Source: Fimenecus sp045545735
Lineage (GTDB): Bacteria; Bacillota; Clostridia; Oscillospirales; Acutalibacteraceae
DNA: 64,000 nt
Assembly (NCBI GenBank): GCA_045545735.1
Contig: JAZQBM010000010.1
Span: forward strand, 124,001 to 188,000
Reading direction: 5' to 3'
Shown: piece after piece, positions 1-7,619 of the stretch
How the letters are laid out: each line of letters opens with the position of its first letter
Numbering within the stretch: position 1 is the first letter of the stretch
Made by a program: the position numbers and the translations under genes
The notes under the pieces: generated by a model
Databases searched by the model: none
Told to the model about the DNA's origin: nothing
What the model saw: only the letters and a program-made list of their open reading frames with translations

Positions 1-1
1 T

Positions 2-160
2 GGCTACTTTGTTGCAGAATGTGTTTTGTATTCGGTTGCATCGGCAACGCTTTCAATAATCGGTAATTCTATACAGGCAGTTGCAAGTGGAGTTTTATTC
101 TATATTGTGGCAACTGCACTCGATAAAATCAACTTCAAAAGGAGAATAAATAATGGCTGA
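2..160 (+). CDS. ECF transporter S component, C-terminal fragment
   Basis: This is the last 52 residues of a gene that starts before the window. The open frame (second base onward) reads as hydrophobic membrane segments with a GYFVAECVLYS stretch and a small-residue helix, ending in a short basic tail (KINFKRRINN). That pattern, an aromatic-Ala-Glu turn followed by a Gly/Asn/Gln helix, is typical of the last two membrane helices of energy-coupling factor substrate-binding (S) proteins, which bind vitamins or related micronutrients in the membrane. The substrate cannot be told from this piece. The stop codon lies inside the next gene (8-base overlap), so the two genes are probably translationally coupled. 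Another small membrane protein is possible. Confidence 0.55.
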   Translation, partial: GYFVAECVLYSVASATLSIIGNSIQAVASGVLFYIVATALDKINFKRRINNG

Positions 161-758
161 TATTGTTTATACTTATGGAAATCAAGCTTACTTAAATATT
201 ACAAATGCTTGCCCTTGCAGATGCACTTTCTGTATTCGTAATAATGGTGACAGCGTTGGTGAAGCTACTACTTTATGGTTTGAGCACAGCCCATCAATAG
301 AAGAAATCAAGGCTGAAATTGATAAGTTTGATTTCAGTAAATACAATAACTCCATTACAATTTGTGGCTACGGCGAGCCAACTTGTGCTTTGAACAATTT
401 GATTGAGGCTTGTAAATATTTAAGAAAAAAAAGTGTAAAAATTCGTCTTAACACAAATGGACTTTCAGACCTTATAAACAAGCGAGAAACTGCAAAAGAA
501 ATTTGTGAAGTAATTGACTCTGTTTCAATTAGTCTTAACGCACCAACAAAGGAAAAGTATAATGAGGTTACTCGCCCATCATTTGGCGAGCCTGCATTTG
601 ACGCTATGCTTAAATTCGCAAAAGAGTGCAAGGAATACGGCACACCAGTTAAGTTAACAGTTGTTGATATAATAAGTAAAGAAGATATAGAAGATTGCAA
701 AAAGCTTTGTGAAGAAATTGAAATACCATTAAGAGTGAGAGAATACACGGCAGAATAA
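153..758 (+). CDS. TatD-associated radical SAM protein
   Basis: A 201-residue radical SAM enzyme. Cys20, Cys24 and Cys27 form the CxxxCxxC [4Fe-4S] motif in ACPCRCTFCIR; the GYGEP stretch near residue 73 matches the SAM-binding GGEP motif, and RLNTNG and SLNAPT match later barrel strands. Size and sequence pattern fit the small family named for its frequent position beside TatD nuclease genes; reaction and substrate are unknown. TatD is not visible here, though it could lie upstream of the window. AGGAG sits 8 bases before the ATG. The start overlaps the stop of the preceding ECF S-component gene by 8 bases, suggesting a shared operon. A hairpin terminator follows immediately. Confidence 0.8.
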   Translation: MADIVYTYGNQAYLNITNACPCRCTFCIRNNGDSVGEATTLWFEHSPSIEEIKAEIDKFDFSKYNNSITICGYGEPTCALNNLIEACKYLRKKSVKIRLNTNGLSDLINKRETAKEICEVIDSVSISLNAPTKEKYNEVTRPSFGEPAFDAMLKFAKECKEYGTPVKLTVVDIISKEDIEDCKKLCEEIEIPLRVREYTAE

Positions 759-762
759 ACAG

Positions 763-796
763 AAAAATCCCCAAGGAATACACCTTGGGGATTTTT
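763..796 (+). terminator. Rho-independent terminator, probably bidirectional
   Basis: A 14-base stem (AAAAATCCCCAAGG paired with CCTTGGGGATTTTT) around a 6-base loop ends in a T run on the plus strand and is preceded by an A run, so it can stop transcription both of the radical SAM gene and of the converging small gene at 859-1101. Confidence 0.9.
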
Positions 797-858
797 CATA
801 AGTGTGAAAGAAAGGAAATTAAAACATGACCAAAAAAATCACGGAGTAATCAAATCAT

Positions 859-1101
859 TTAAGCCACTGTTGTGTTTGTCTGTGGTGCAGATGTTTTTGA
901 GCTATAAACTCTTAAATGTTCTCCACGAGCCACAGCCTTTTTATGATTGCGAATACGGATTGCACGACGAACGTTACCTACTACAATTCTCTTGATTGCC
1001 TGTTCAAAAGCAATAACCTTATCTTCATGCATAAAGCCGTAAATCAAAAGGCCTGCTACTGCTAATTCTATAAAAGTTGTGATTGCAAATGTTGTTGACA
1101 T
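859..1101 (-). CDS. Small single-pass membrane protein under an SOS-like promoter
   Basis: An 80-residue protein I cannot assign to a named family. The start at 1101 is chosen because GGAGGT sits 6 bases upstream; an in-frame start 14 codons earlier lacks a site. Residues 4-22 form one hydrophobic helix, followed by an acidic turn (HEDK), an amphipathic basic stretch (AIKRIVVGNVRRAIRIRNHKKA) and a Thr/Ser-rich tail. The gene is monocistronic, flanked by a terminator at 763-796 and by a TTGACT-N16-TATAAT promoter carrying LexA-box-like sites. SOS-induced single-pass proteins of this size in other bacteria (YneA, SidA, DidA) halt cell division, so a division inhibitor is a reasonable guess, but there is no LysM domain and no homology that I can see. 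Function is inference only. Confidence 0.7.
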   Translation of the reverse strand: MSTTFAITTFIELAVAGLLIYGFMHEDKVIAFEQAIKRIVVGNVRRAIRIRNHKKAVARGEHLRVYSSKTSAPQTNTTVA

Positions 1102-1127
1102 AAAATCTACCTCCAATTTCATAATCT

Positions 1128-1211
1128 GTTCGATACCGAACAAACTTGAACAAATGTTCTTTACAAGTCATATTATAGACCAATTTTTTTAAAAGTCAAT
1201 ACAAATGTTCG
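1128..1211 (-). promoter_or_regulatory. Sigma-A promoter with LexA-box-like operators
   Basis: On the minus strand a TTGACT (-35, 1194-1199) is followed after 16 bases by TATAAT (1172-1177). Just downstream, at 1147-1160, lies AGAACATTTGTTCA, a dyad close to the Gram-positive LexA box CGAAC-N4-GTTCG. A second, less perfect site CGAACATTTGTATT (1198-1211) abuts the -35. At 1128-1141 there is a perfect GTTCG-N4-CGAAC dyad, the inverse arrangement of the same half sites. Half sites placed on both sides of the core promoter suggest repression by LexA. Confidence 0.7.
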
Positions 1212-1664
1212 TAAAATTTTGTATTTTCAGTCCGTTTTTATGGACATTATTTTCAATATTTTTACAGGTTTTTCCTTTTATATTTACATATTAACACAAC
1301 ATATTGTGGTTGTCAATATATATTTATACAAAATATACGATTTTTACGGTTTTGTTCGTATTTTTACAAGAATTGACATAAAATTTTTATTTTGTTCGTT
1401 AAATTTAAGTTTGTAGGGATAGGTGTAAAATGGAAAGTGGAAAACGGAAAACGAAGGAACTGCGTTGCGATTATAGATTGCGTCGCAGACCCTTAATTAC
1501 GAATTTCGAATTACGCATTACGAATTGAGTTCGACAAACTATAATTTGCAAAATAAAAAATAATAAAAATATTAAAATAGGTATTTATTATTTAATTAAA
1601 ATAGTGTAAAATATTAAGGATAATGGATTTTTATATATAATTGTATTACTTACGAGGTAAAATT
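1212..1664. other. Long AT-rich intergenic region upstream of obg
   Basis: Between the SOS-like promoter and obg there is no convincing gene; the only open frames are AT-rich runs of Phe/Ile/Tyr without ribosome binding sites. It contains two isolated GTTCG half sites at 1354-1358 and 1394-1398, exactly 40 bases apart, a purine-rich decoration (1430-1460), one copy of a 70-base repeat (1461-1530), and a TAAAAT element at 1607-1612 that may be the obg -10 box, without a clear -35. Confidence 0.6.
1461..1530 (+). repeat. Dispersed intergenic repeat, copy 1
   Basis: This 70-base unit matches the reverse complement of 9619-9688 at 67 of 70 positions. It contains a GCGTTGCGATTATAGATTGC segment and a tract of near-palindromic AATTACGAATT/CGAATTACGC words. 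Similarity continues weakly for about 20 bases downstream, and both copies are preceded by short repeated purine-rich words. It lies only in intergenic DNA. Confidence 0.85.
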
Positions 1665-2936
1665 ATGTTTGTTGATATTGCAAAAATCAAAATCAAGGCG
1701 GGTGACGGCGGTAATGGTGCCGTTGCTTTTCATCGAGAAAAATATATAAATGCAGGTGGTCCCGACGGTGGTGACGGCGGACGCGGTGGCAACATTGTTT
1801 TCAAAGTTGATGACAATCTTTCTACCCTTGCAGATTTCCGTTACAAGAGAAAATACAAAGCAGAAACCGGTGCTAACGGCAGTGGCGGTAAGCGTAGCGG
1901 AAAAAAAGGTAAAGACTTAATAATCAAAGTACCACGTGGCACTATCATTCGCGAAGTTGAAAGTGGCGTTATTATGGCAGATATGTCAACTGACGACGAG
2001 TTTATAGGTGCTAAAGGCGGACGTGGTGGTTGGGGTAACTCACACTTTGCAACGTCTACACGTCAGACTCCTAAATTTGCTAAAAACGGTGCTCCCGGTG
2101 AAGAATGGGAAGTAAGCCTTGAATTAAAGCTTATTGCAGACGTTGGTCTTTTAGGTTTTCCAAATGTTGGTAAATCATCATTTATTTCAGTTGTAAGTCA
2201 GGCAAAGCCACTTGTTGGTGACTATCATTTCACAACGATTATTCCCGTTTTGGGCGTTGTATCAATGGGCCCTGAAAAAAGTTTTGTTATGGCAGATATT
2301 CCAGGTCTTATTGAGGGTGCTGCTGAAGGTATCGGTTTAGGCCACGAATTTTTGCGTCACGTAGAGCGATGCAGAATGCTTGTCCACATTGTTGACGTTG
2401 CAGGTAGTGAAGGCAGAAATCCTATTGAGGATTTTGAAGCAATCAATGCAGAACTTGAGAAGTTTAACCCTGAACTTTCAAAATGCCCGCAGATTGTTGT
2501 AGGTAATAAAATTGACCTTGCAGAAGACGAGCAATTAGAGGAATTCCGCAAGTATATTGAAGACAAGGGCTACGAATACTATGAAATGGTAGCACCAATC
2601 AAACACGGCACTCAGGAAGTTATAAACGCAGTTGCCCGTATGCTTGACACACTTCCTCCCGTTAAACAATACGAACGCGAAGAAATTCCAATGGAAATCA
2701 TTGAAAAGAAATCCGCTGACGGATTTACCGTTACTGTTGAAGACGGCGTTTATATTGTTGAGGCTGACTGGATTTATAGAATTCTCTGTAAAACCGACCT
2801 TGACGATTACGAATCACTTCAATATTTCCAACGAGTTATTCAGGAACGCGGAGTAATTCAGGCACTTATTGATAAAGGTATTCAGGAGGGCGACACAGTC
2901 AGCATCTACGATTTAGAGTTTGACTATGTTCCATAA
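1665..2936 (+). CDS. obg: GTPase Obg/CgtA
   Basis: A 423-residue Obg-family GTPase acting in 50S ribosome assembly and stress signalling in the cytosol. The glycine-rich Obg fold covers residues 1-158 (KAGDGGNGAVAFHREKY, GGPDGGDGGRGG). The G domain shows G1 GFPNVGKSS (164-172), a G2-like HFTTIIPVLG, G3 DIPG (211-214) and G4 NKID (281-284). Residues from about 345 on are the Obg C-terminal (OCT) domain. The ATG at 1665 follows GAGGT at 7 bases and begins MFVDIAKIKIKAGDGG as in other Obg proteins; an upstream TTG would add eight residues with no support. It heads a tightly packed housekeeping run with mrnC and yitT. Confidence 0.97.
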   Translation: MFVDIAKIKIKAGDGGNGAVAFHREKYINAGGPDGGDGGRGGNIVFKVDDNLSTLADFRYKRKYKAETGANGSGGKRSGKKGKDLIIKVPRGTIIREVESGVIMADMSTDDEFIGAKGGRGGWGNSHFATSTRQTPKFAKNGAPGEEWEVSLELKLIADVGLLGFPNVGKSSFISVVSQAKPLVGDYHFTTIIPVLGVVSMGPEKSFVMADIPGLIEGAAEGIGLGHEFLRHVERCRMLVHIVDVAGSEGRNPIEDFEAINAELEKFNPELSKCPQIVVGNKIDLAEDEQLEEFRKYIEDKGYEYYEMVAPIKHGTQEVINAVARMLDTLPPVKQYEREEIPMEIIEKKSADGFTVTVEDGVYIVEADWIYRILCKTDLDDYESLQYFQRVIQERGVIQALIDKGIQEGDTVSIYDLEFDYVP

Positions 2937-2939
2937 ATT

Positions 2940-3362
2940 ATGAGATTATACAATAAAGACATAAACGCAGATACAATTAGCCCATTAACACTTGCCTTTG
3001 TTGGTGACGCAGTATTTTCACTTTACATCCGTGAAATGCTGGTCTGCGACGCAAACCGTCCTGTTGGCAAGTTACATAAGCTTTCGGTAAGTTGGGTTAA
3101 AGCTGAGGCACAAAGCAAGGGAATGCACGCAATACTCCCCTTGCTCAGCGAAAAGGAAACTGAAGTTTTCAAACGTGGCAGAAATGCACACACCACACAC
3201 ACACCTAAAAACCAAAGCGGATGTGACTATCATTATGCAACAGGTTTTGAGGCACTTGTAGGTTATTTGTATCTTAAAGATGAAACTGAACGTCTTACCC
3301 AATTGCTTAATGAAGTCATCAAAGCAATCGGGACTGATGACGGTGACAAAGTTCAAGAATAA
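2940..3362 (+). CDS. mrnC: Mini-ribonuclease 3
   Basis: A 140-residue Mini-III enzyme: an RNase III catalytic domain lacking the double-stranded RNA-binding domain, known in Bacillus to mature the ends of 23S rRNA. Catalytic acids are visible as Asp23 in LAFVGDAV and Glu104 in ATGFEALVGYLYL; the GRNA motif (80-83) is intact. It starts 3 bases after the obg stop, so it probably depends on coupling with obg; its own ribosome binding site is weak. In many Firmicutes mrnC follows cysS; here it follows obg. Its 3' end overlaps the start of the YitT gene by 26 bases. Confidence 0.95.
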   Translation: MRLYNKDINADTISPLTLAFVGDAVFSLYIREMLVCDANRPVGKLHKLSVSWVKAEAQSKGMHAILPLLSEKETEVFKRGRNAHTTHTPKNQSGCDYHYATGFEALVGYLYLKDETERLTQLLNEVIKAIGTDDGDKVQE

Positions 3363-4203
3363 CGCAAAAGAATTTTTTATTGATACACTTGTATTCGTAC
3401 TAGCCAGTGTAGTATATTCTGTTGCACTAAATTGTTTTCTTGCACGAAACAACATTTTAAACGGTGGATTTACTGGGATTGCTACAATTCTCAACTATCT
3501 TTTTGAAATACCAATAGGTATAACAATTTTTATAATGAATACTCCCCTGCTTCTTATTGCATTCAAAAAACTTGGTGCAAAATTTGTGTTCAGAACATTT
3601 TTAGTTATTGCAATTTCATCGGCACTTATCGACCTTGGCGTTTTTCTGCCAATTTATAAAAACGATTTACTGCTTTCGTCAATTTTTGGTGGTGTACTTG
3701 CAGGATTTTCTTTAGGCATTATCTTTCTTCGCAATGCCACAACGGGCGGAGTTGACATAATTGCAAAACTTATCAAATTAAAGTACCCCCACATAACAAT
3801 TGGCAAATCCATTTTCTTACTTGATGCTTTTGTAATCCTGCTTGGTGGAATTATCTACCAAAATATTGAATCAATGCTTTATGCGGCGGTTGGAATTTTT
3901 GTCAGCGTGCAAGTGCTTGACTATATTATTTATGGTATAAGTCGTGGCTCAATGATTTTAATAGTCAGTGAGCATAACGACGAAATACGCAATATGATTA
4001 TAAAAGACCTGAATCGCGGTGTAACTGTATTAAAAGCACAAGGCGGTTATTCGGGGCAAGACAAAAATGTGCTTTTATGTGCTTGTTATGATAATCAAAC
4101 CCACAAACTTATTAAAAAAATTAAATCCGCTGACGAAAATGCGTTTTTCATTGTTACACAGTCAAAGCAAATTCTCGGTGAAGGATTCAAAAATAATATA
4201 TAA
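3337..4203 (+). CDS. YitT family membrane protein
   Basis: A 288-residue integral membrane protein with about five to six hydrophobic helices in residues 12-190 and a soluble C-terminal alpha/beta domain (about 200-285) matching the YitT_membrane plus DUF2179 architecture. NNILNGGFTGIATIL and LRNATTGGVDIIAKLI are the family's repeated glycine-rich signatures. The family's function is unknown. I chose the ATG at 3337, inside the end of mrnC, because it gives the usual family length and N-terminus; a start 19 codons upstream would add residues that only mirror mrnC in another frame. Confidence 0.9.
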   Translation: MTVTKFKNNAKEFFIDTLVFVLASVVYSVALNCFLARNNILNGGFTGIATILNYLFEIPIGITIFIMNTPLLLIAFKKLGAKFVFRTFLVIAISSALIDLGVFLPIYKNDLLLSSIFGGVLAGFSLGIIFLRNATTGGVDIIAKLIKLKYPHITIGKSIFLLDAFVILLGGIIYQNIESMLYAAVGIFVSVQVLDYIIYGISRGSMILIVSEHNDEIRNMIIKDLNRGVTVLKAQGGYSGQDKNVLLCACYDNQTHKLIKKIKSADENAFFIVTQSKQILGEGFKNNI

Positions 4204-4224
4204 TTCATTTTATGAGGTTAATAT

Positions 4225-6030
4225 ATGAAAAAACAAAACATCCGAAATTTTTCAATTATTGCTCACATTGACCACGGAAAATCTACCCTTGCTGACAGAC
4301 TTTTGGAACTTACCGAAACTGTTGCAAAACGTGATATGACCGAGCAATTACTTGACAATATGGACCTTGAGCGTGAACGTGGAATTACAATTAAAGCACA
4401 CGCGGTTAAACTTGACTATAAGGCTCAAGACGGCGAAACTTATGAACTTAACTTAATTGACACTCCCGGTCACGTGGACTTCAATTACGAAGTTTCTCGT
4501 TCGCTTGCTGCTTGTGAGGGTGCAGTGCTTATAATTGACGCTTCCCAAGGTGTTGAGGCACAAACACTTGCTAATACATATTTAGCACTTGACCACGACC
4601 TTGAATTAGTTCCAGTAATTAACAAGATTGACTTGCCTGCCGCTGACCCTGACAGAGTTGCGAACGAAGTCGAAGAAGTAATCGGTCTTCCTTGTGACGA
4701 AGCACCTCGCGTTTCTGCAAAGACAGGTGAGAATATCGGTGCAGTACTTGAAAGCATTGTTAATCTTGTGCCACCACCTGAAAACAATGATGATAAGCCA
4801 CTTCGAGCTCTCGTATTTGACTCGGTTTATGACAGTTACAAAGGTGTAATTGTTTATGTTCGGATTATGGACGGTAAAATTAAGCCAGGCGACACAATGC
4901 GAATGATGGCAACGGGTGCTGAATTTACTGTTGTTGAAGTTGGTTATATGCGACCAAATGCTATGGAGCCACAAAAAGAACTTACATCAGGTGAAGTTGG
5001 TTATATTACCGCATCAATCAAGACGGTAAGTGATGCTCGTGTTGGTGATACCGTTACTACTGCAGAAAATCCCGCAAGCGAGGCTTTGGCAGGGTATCGA
5101 AAAGTTAACCCAATGGTATTCTGCGGTGTTTACCCTGCTGACGGTGCTGACTACGAAAACTTGCGTGAGGCACTTGAAAAATTACAGTTAAATGATGCGG
5201 CGTTATCTTTTGAGCCTGAAACATCAGGTGCCCTCGGTTTCGGTTTCCGTTGTGGTTTCTTAGGTCTTTTACACCTTGAAATTATTCAGGAAAGACTTGA
5301 ACGTGAATACAACCTTGACCTTGTAACAACAATTCCAAGCGTTATTTATAAAGTTCATCTTACAAACGGCGAAGTTATTGAAATTGATAACCCAAGCCAC
5401 TACCCTGACCCTGCAGTTATTGATTACTGTGAAGAGCCAACTGTTGAGGCACACATTTATGCACCGCCTGAATACATTGGTGCTATTATGAATCTTTGTC
5501 AAGACAGACGTGGTGTTTATGTAAACACAACTCACTTGGCAAGTGACCGTGTTGATTTGCACTACATTCTTCCACTTAACGAAATTATCTACGACTTTTT
5601 TGATGTGCTTAAATCACGCACTCGCGGTTATGCGTCATTTGACTATGAAATGAGCGATTATCAGCGTTCAAATATTATCAAACTTGACGTGCTTCTCAAT
5701 GGTGATATTATAGATGCACTTTCATTTATGATTCACAGCGAAAAAGCGTACGCAAAAGCTCGCAGAATTGCAGAAAAGCTTAAAGATAATATTCCACGTC
5801 AGATGTTTGAAATTCCAATTCAAATGGCTATTGGTGGTAAAGTTATTGCTCGTGAAACCGTTAAGGCTATGAGAAAAGACGTTCTCGCAAAGTGCTACGG
5901 CGGTGATATTACACGTAAAAAGAAATTGCTTGAAAAACAGAAGGAAGGTAAAAAGCGTATGCGTCACTTCGGTACTGTTGAAGTTCCGCAAGAGGCATTT
6001 ATGGCTGTGCTTAAACTTGATGATGAATAA
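4225..6030 (+). CDS. lepA: Elongation factor 4 (LepA)
   Basis: A 601-residue translational GTPase of the LepA/EF4 family, which acts on ribosomes during initiation or stalled elongation. It shows G1 AHIDHGKST (13-21), G3 DTPGH, G4 NKID, the EF-G-like domains II, III and V, and the LepA-specific C-terminal domain ending in KKRMRHFGTVEVPQEAFMAVLKLDDE. Length is standard. GAGGT lies 7 bases ahead of the ATG. Its last 8 bases overlap the start of the following tRNA deacylase gene (ATGAATAA), giving a coupled pair. Confidence 0.98.
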   Translation: MKKQNIRNFSIIAHIDHGKSTLADRLLELTETVAKRDMTEQLLDNMDLERERGITIKAHAVKLDYKAQDGETYELNLIDTPGHVDFNYEVSRSLAACEGAVLIIDASQGVEAQTLANTYLALDHDLELVPVINKIDLPAADPDRVANEVEEVIGLPCDEAPRVSAKTGENIGAVLESIVNLVPPPENNDDKPLRALVFDSVYDSYKGVIVYVRIMDGKIKPGDTMRMMATGAEFTVVEVGYMRPNAMEPQKELTSGEVGYITASIKTVSDARVGDTVTTAENPASEALAGYRKVNPMVFCGVYPADGADYENLREALEKLQLNDAALSFEPETSGALGFGFRCGFLGLLHLEIIQERLEREYNLDLVTTIPSVIYKVHLTNGEVIEIDNPSHYPDPAVIDYCEEPTVEAHIYAPPEYIGAIMNLCQDRRGVYVNTTHLASDRVDLHYILPLNEIIYDFFDVLKSRTRGYASFDYEMSDYQRSNIIKLDVLLNGDIIDALSFMIHSEKAYAKARRIAEKLKDNIPRQMFEIPIQMAIGGKVIARETVKAMRKDVLAKCYGGDITRKKKLLEKQKEGKKRMRHFGTVEVPQEAFMAVLKLDDE

Positions 6031-6505
6031 AGAAATTTTTGAAAAATTAAAAGAATTAGAAATTGAATATAAAAAAATTGAGCACCCTGCTGCATTCACA
6101 ATGGAAGAAATTGCAGAATATGACTTGCACTCTCACGGTCATATTCCAAAAAATCTCGTTTTGCGTGATGTTAAGGGTACTCGTAATATGCTTGTTGTTC
6201 TTCACGGCGACAAAAGAGCAAATCTTCAGTTAATCCGTGCAGAAATTGACTCAACAAAGTTAAGTTTTGCATCTGATGAAAGATTAGATAAATACTTAAA
6301 AGTTGAAAAAGGTTCTGTTTCTCCTTTCGGTGTTATTTATGACACAGAAAAGGAACTTGAAATCTATTTTGACGCAGATTTGAAGAAAGAAGAAATAGTT
6401 GGTTGTCACCCTAATGACAATACTGCGACTGTTTTCTTAAAATTCCAAGACCTTGTAAAATATGTAAAATCTTGCGGTCACACTATTTCTTACATAAAGG
6501 TATGA
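6023..6505 (+). CDS. YbaK/ProX-type aminoacyl-tRNA deacylase
   Basis: A 160-residue free-standing editing domain of the YbaK / prolyl-tRNA deacylase superfamily. Characteristic segments are the N-terminal YKKIEHPAAFTMEE, KNLVLRDVKG, the KLSFASDERL stretch, the GSVSPFG loop and HPNDNTATVFL near the C-terminus. Members of this size (ProXp-ala, PrdX) hydrolyse Ala mischarged on tRNA-Pro, so this is the likely activity, but Cys-tRNA-Pro or another target cannot be excluded. The start at 6023 sits inside the lepA 3' end (8-base overlap); the open frame reaches much further upstream but only as a shadow of lepA. The stop overlaps the hemW start by 4 bases. Confidence 0.88.
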   Translation: MNKEIFEKLKELEIEYKKIEHPAAFTMEEIAEYDLHSHGHIPKNLVLRDVKGTRNMLVVLHGDKRANLQLIRAEIDSTKLSFASDERLDKYLKVEKGSVSPFGVIYDTEKELEIYFDADLKKEEIVGCHPNDNTATVFLKFQDLVKYVKSCGHTISYIKV

Positions 6506-7611
6506 AAAACATAGGACTTTATTTACATATTCCGTTTTGCAAATCAAAATGCCCATACTGTGATTTTTACTCATTTTCGGGCAAAAGCACGCAAAAAGAC
6601 GAATACACACAAGTTTTGAAAGATAGAATTTTGTCAAGCGTTTCTACTTTACAGGGCAAACACGCTTGTAAAGGTAACACGCTTTACATCGGTGGCGGAA
6701 CCCCGTCAGTTTTAGGTGCAAAAAATCTTGCAACCCTTGTAAATGCGTGCAATTCAGGCTTTTTGACAGATAATGCAGAAATAACAGTTGAGTGTAATCC
6801 TTATGGTCTGGACGAAGATTTTTTCAAAATTCTTTATGATTGTGGTGTGAACAGAATTTCTTTAGGACTTCAATCTGCAGTTGATAGTGAAAGACGGATT
6901 TTAAGTCGATTATCTGACCGAAATCAAGTTGAAAATGCTGTTAAAACTGCTCAAAAAGTTGGATTTGAGAATATCACTCTTGATGTTATGCTTGGAATTC
7001 CGCAACAAACTGAAAAAAGTCTTAATGAAACTTTAGATTTTTGCATTTCTCTCGGTGTGCCACACGTTAGTGCGTATATGCTGAAACTTGAAGAAAATAC
7101 TCATTTTTATAAAAATCAAGATAAGTATAATTTTCCCGATGACGATTTGACTGCAGATTTGTATTTGCAAATGTGCGAAGCTCTTGAAAATCAAGGCATT
7201 ATGCAATATGAAATCTCAAACTTTTCGAAAAAGGGATTTGAAAGTAAACACAATCTTAAATATTGGCATTGCGAAGAATATTTGGGACTTGGACCATCGG
7301 CACATTCATTTTTAGATGGCAAGCGTTTCTATTTTGACCGTGATTTTAATGCATTTTTAAACGGAAACTCCCCTATTGATGACGGAATTGGTGGAGGTTT
7401 CACAGAATTTGCCATGCTGAATTTAAGACTTGTTGAAGGCTTGAACGAAAGTAAAGTTTTAGAGCGTTTTGGGCATAAAATCCCGCAAGAATTATATGAA
7501 AAATCAAAGATTTTCATTGATAATGGGTATATGATAGAAAACGACAACGGTTTAGCATTGACCCGCAAAGGATTTTTAATGTCAAACAGTATTTTGGCAG
7601 AGATATTATAG
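6502..7611 (+). CDS. hemW: Heme chaperone HemW (radical SAM)
   Basis: A 369-residue radical SAM protein of the HemN/HemW family. The motif is Cys13-x3-Cys17-x2-Cys20-x-Phe22 (PFCKSKCPYCDFYSF), the CxxxCxxCxF form of HemW. The YIGGGTPS stretch binds SAM, and YEISNFSKKG with KYWHCEEYLGLGPSAHSF are family signatures in the C-terminal half. HemW is thought to deliver heme to membrane partners rather than act as coproporphyrinogen oxidase. The start ATG overlaps the previous stop by four bases (ATGA). In many Firmicutes hemW directly follows lepA, as here with one small gene between. Family membership is sure; heme-related activity in this organism is inferred. Confidence 0.93.
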   Translation: MKNIGLYLHIPFCKSKCPYCDFYSFSGKSTQKDEYTQVLKDRILSSVSTLQGKHACKGNTLYIGGGTPSVLGAKNLATLVNACNSGFLTDNAEITVECNPYGLDEDFFKILYDCGVNRISLGLQSAVDSERRILSRLSDRNQVENAVKTAQKVGFENITLDVMLGIPQQTEKSLNETLDFCISLGVPHVSAYMLKLEENTHFYKNQDKYNFPDDDLTADLYLQMCEALENQGIMQYEISNFSKKGFESKHNLKYWHCEEYLGLGPSAHSFLDGKRFYFDRDFNAFLNGNSPIDDGIGGGFTEFAMLNLRLVEGLNESKVLERFGHKIPQELYEKSKIFIDNGYMIENDNGLALTRKGFLMSNSILAEIL

Positions 7612-7619
7612 GTGATAAT

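Noticed and set aside
1219..1416. Open frame of 65 codons in the gap before obg
   Set aside because: Composition is AT-rich noise (Phe, Ile, Tyr), there is no ribosome binding site, and it has no promoter or partner.
4485..4974. Minus-strand open frames of about 100 and 122 codons inside lepA
   Set aside because: They are shadows of a strongly conserved gene on the other strand and lack start signals.
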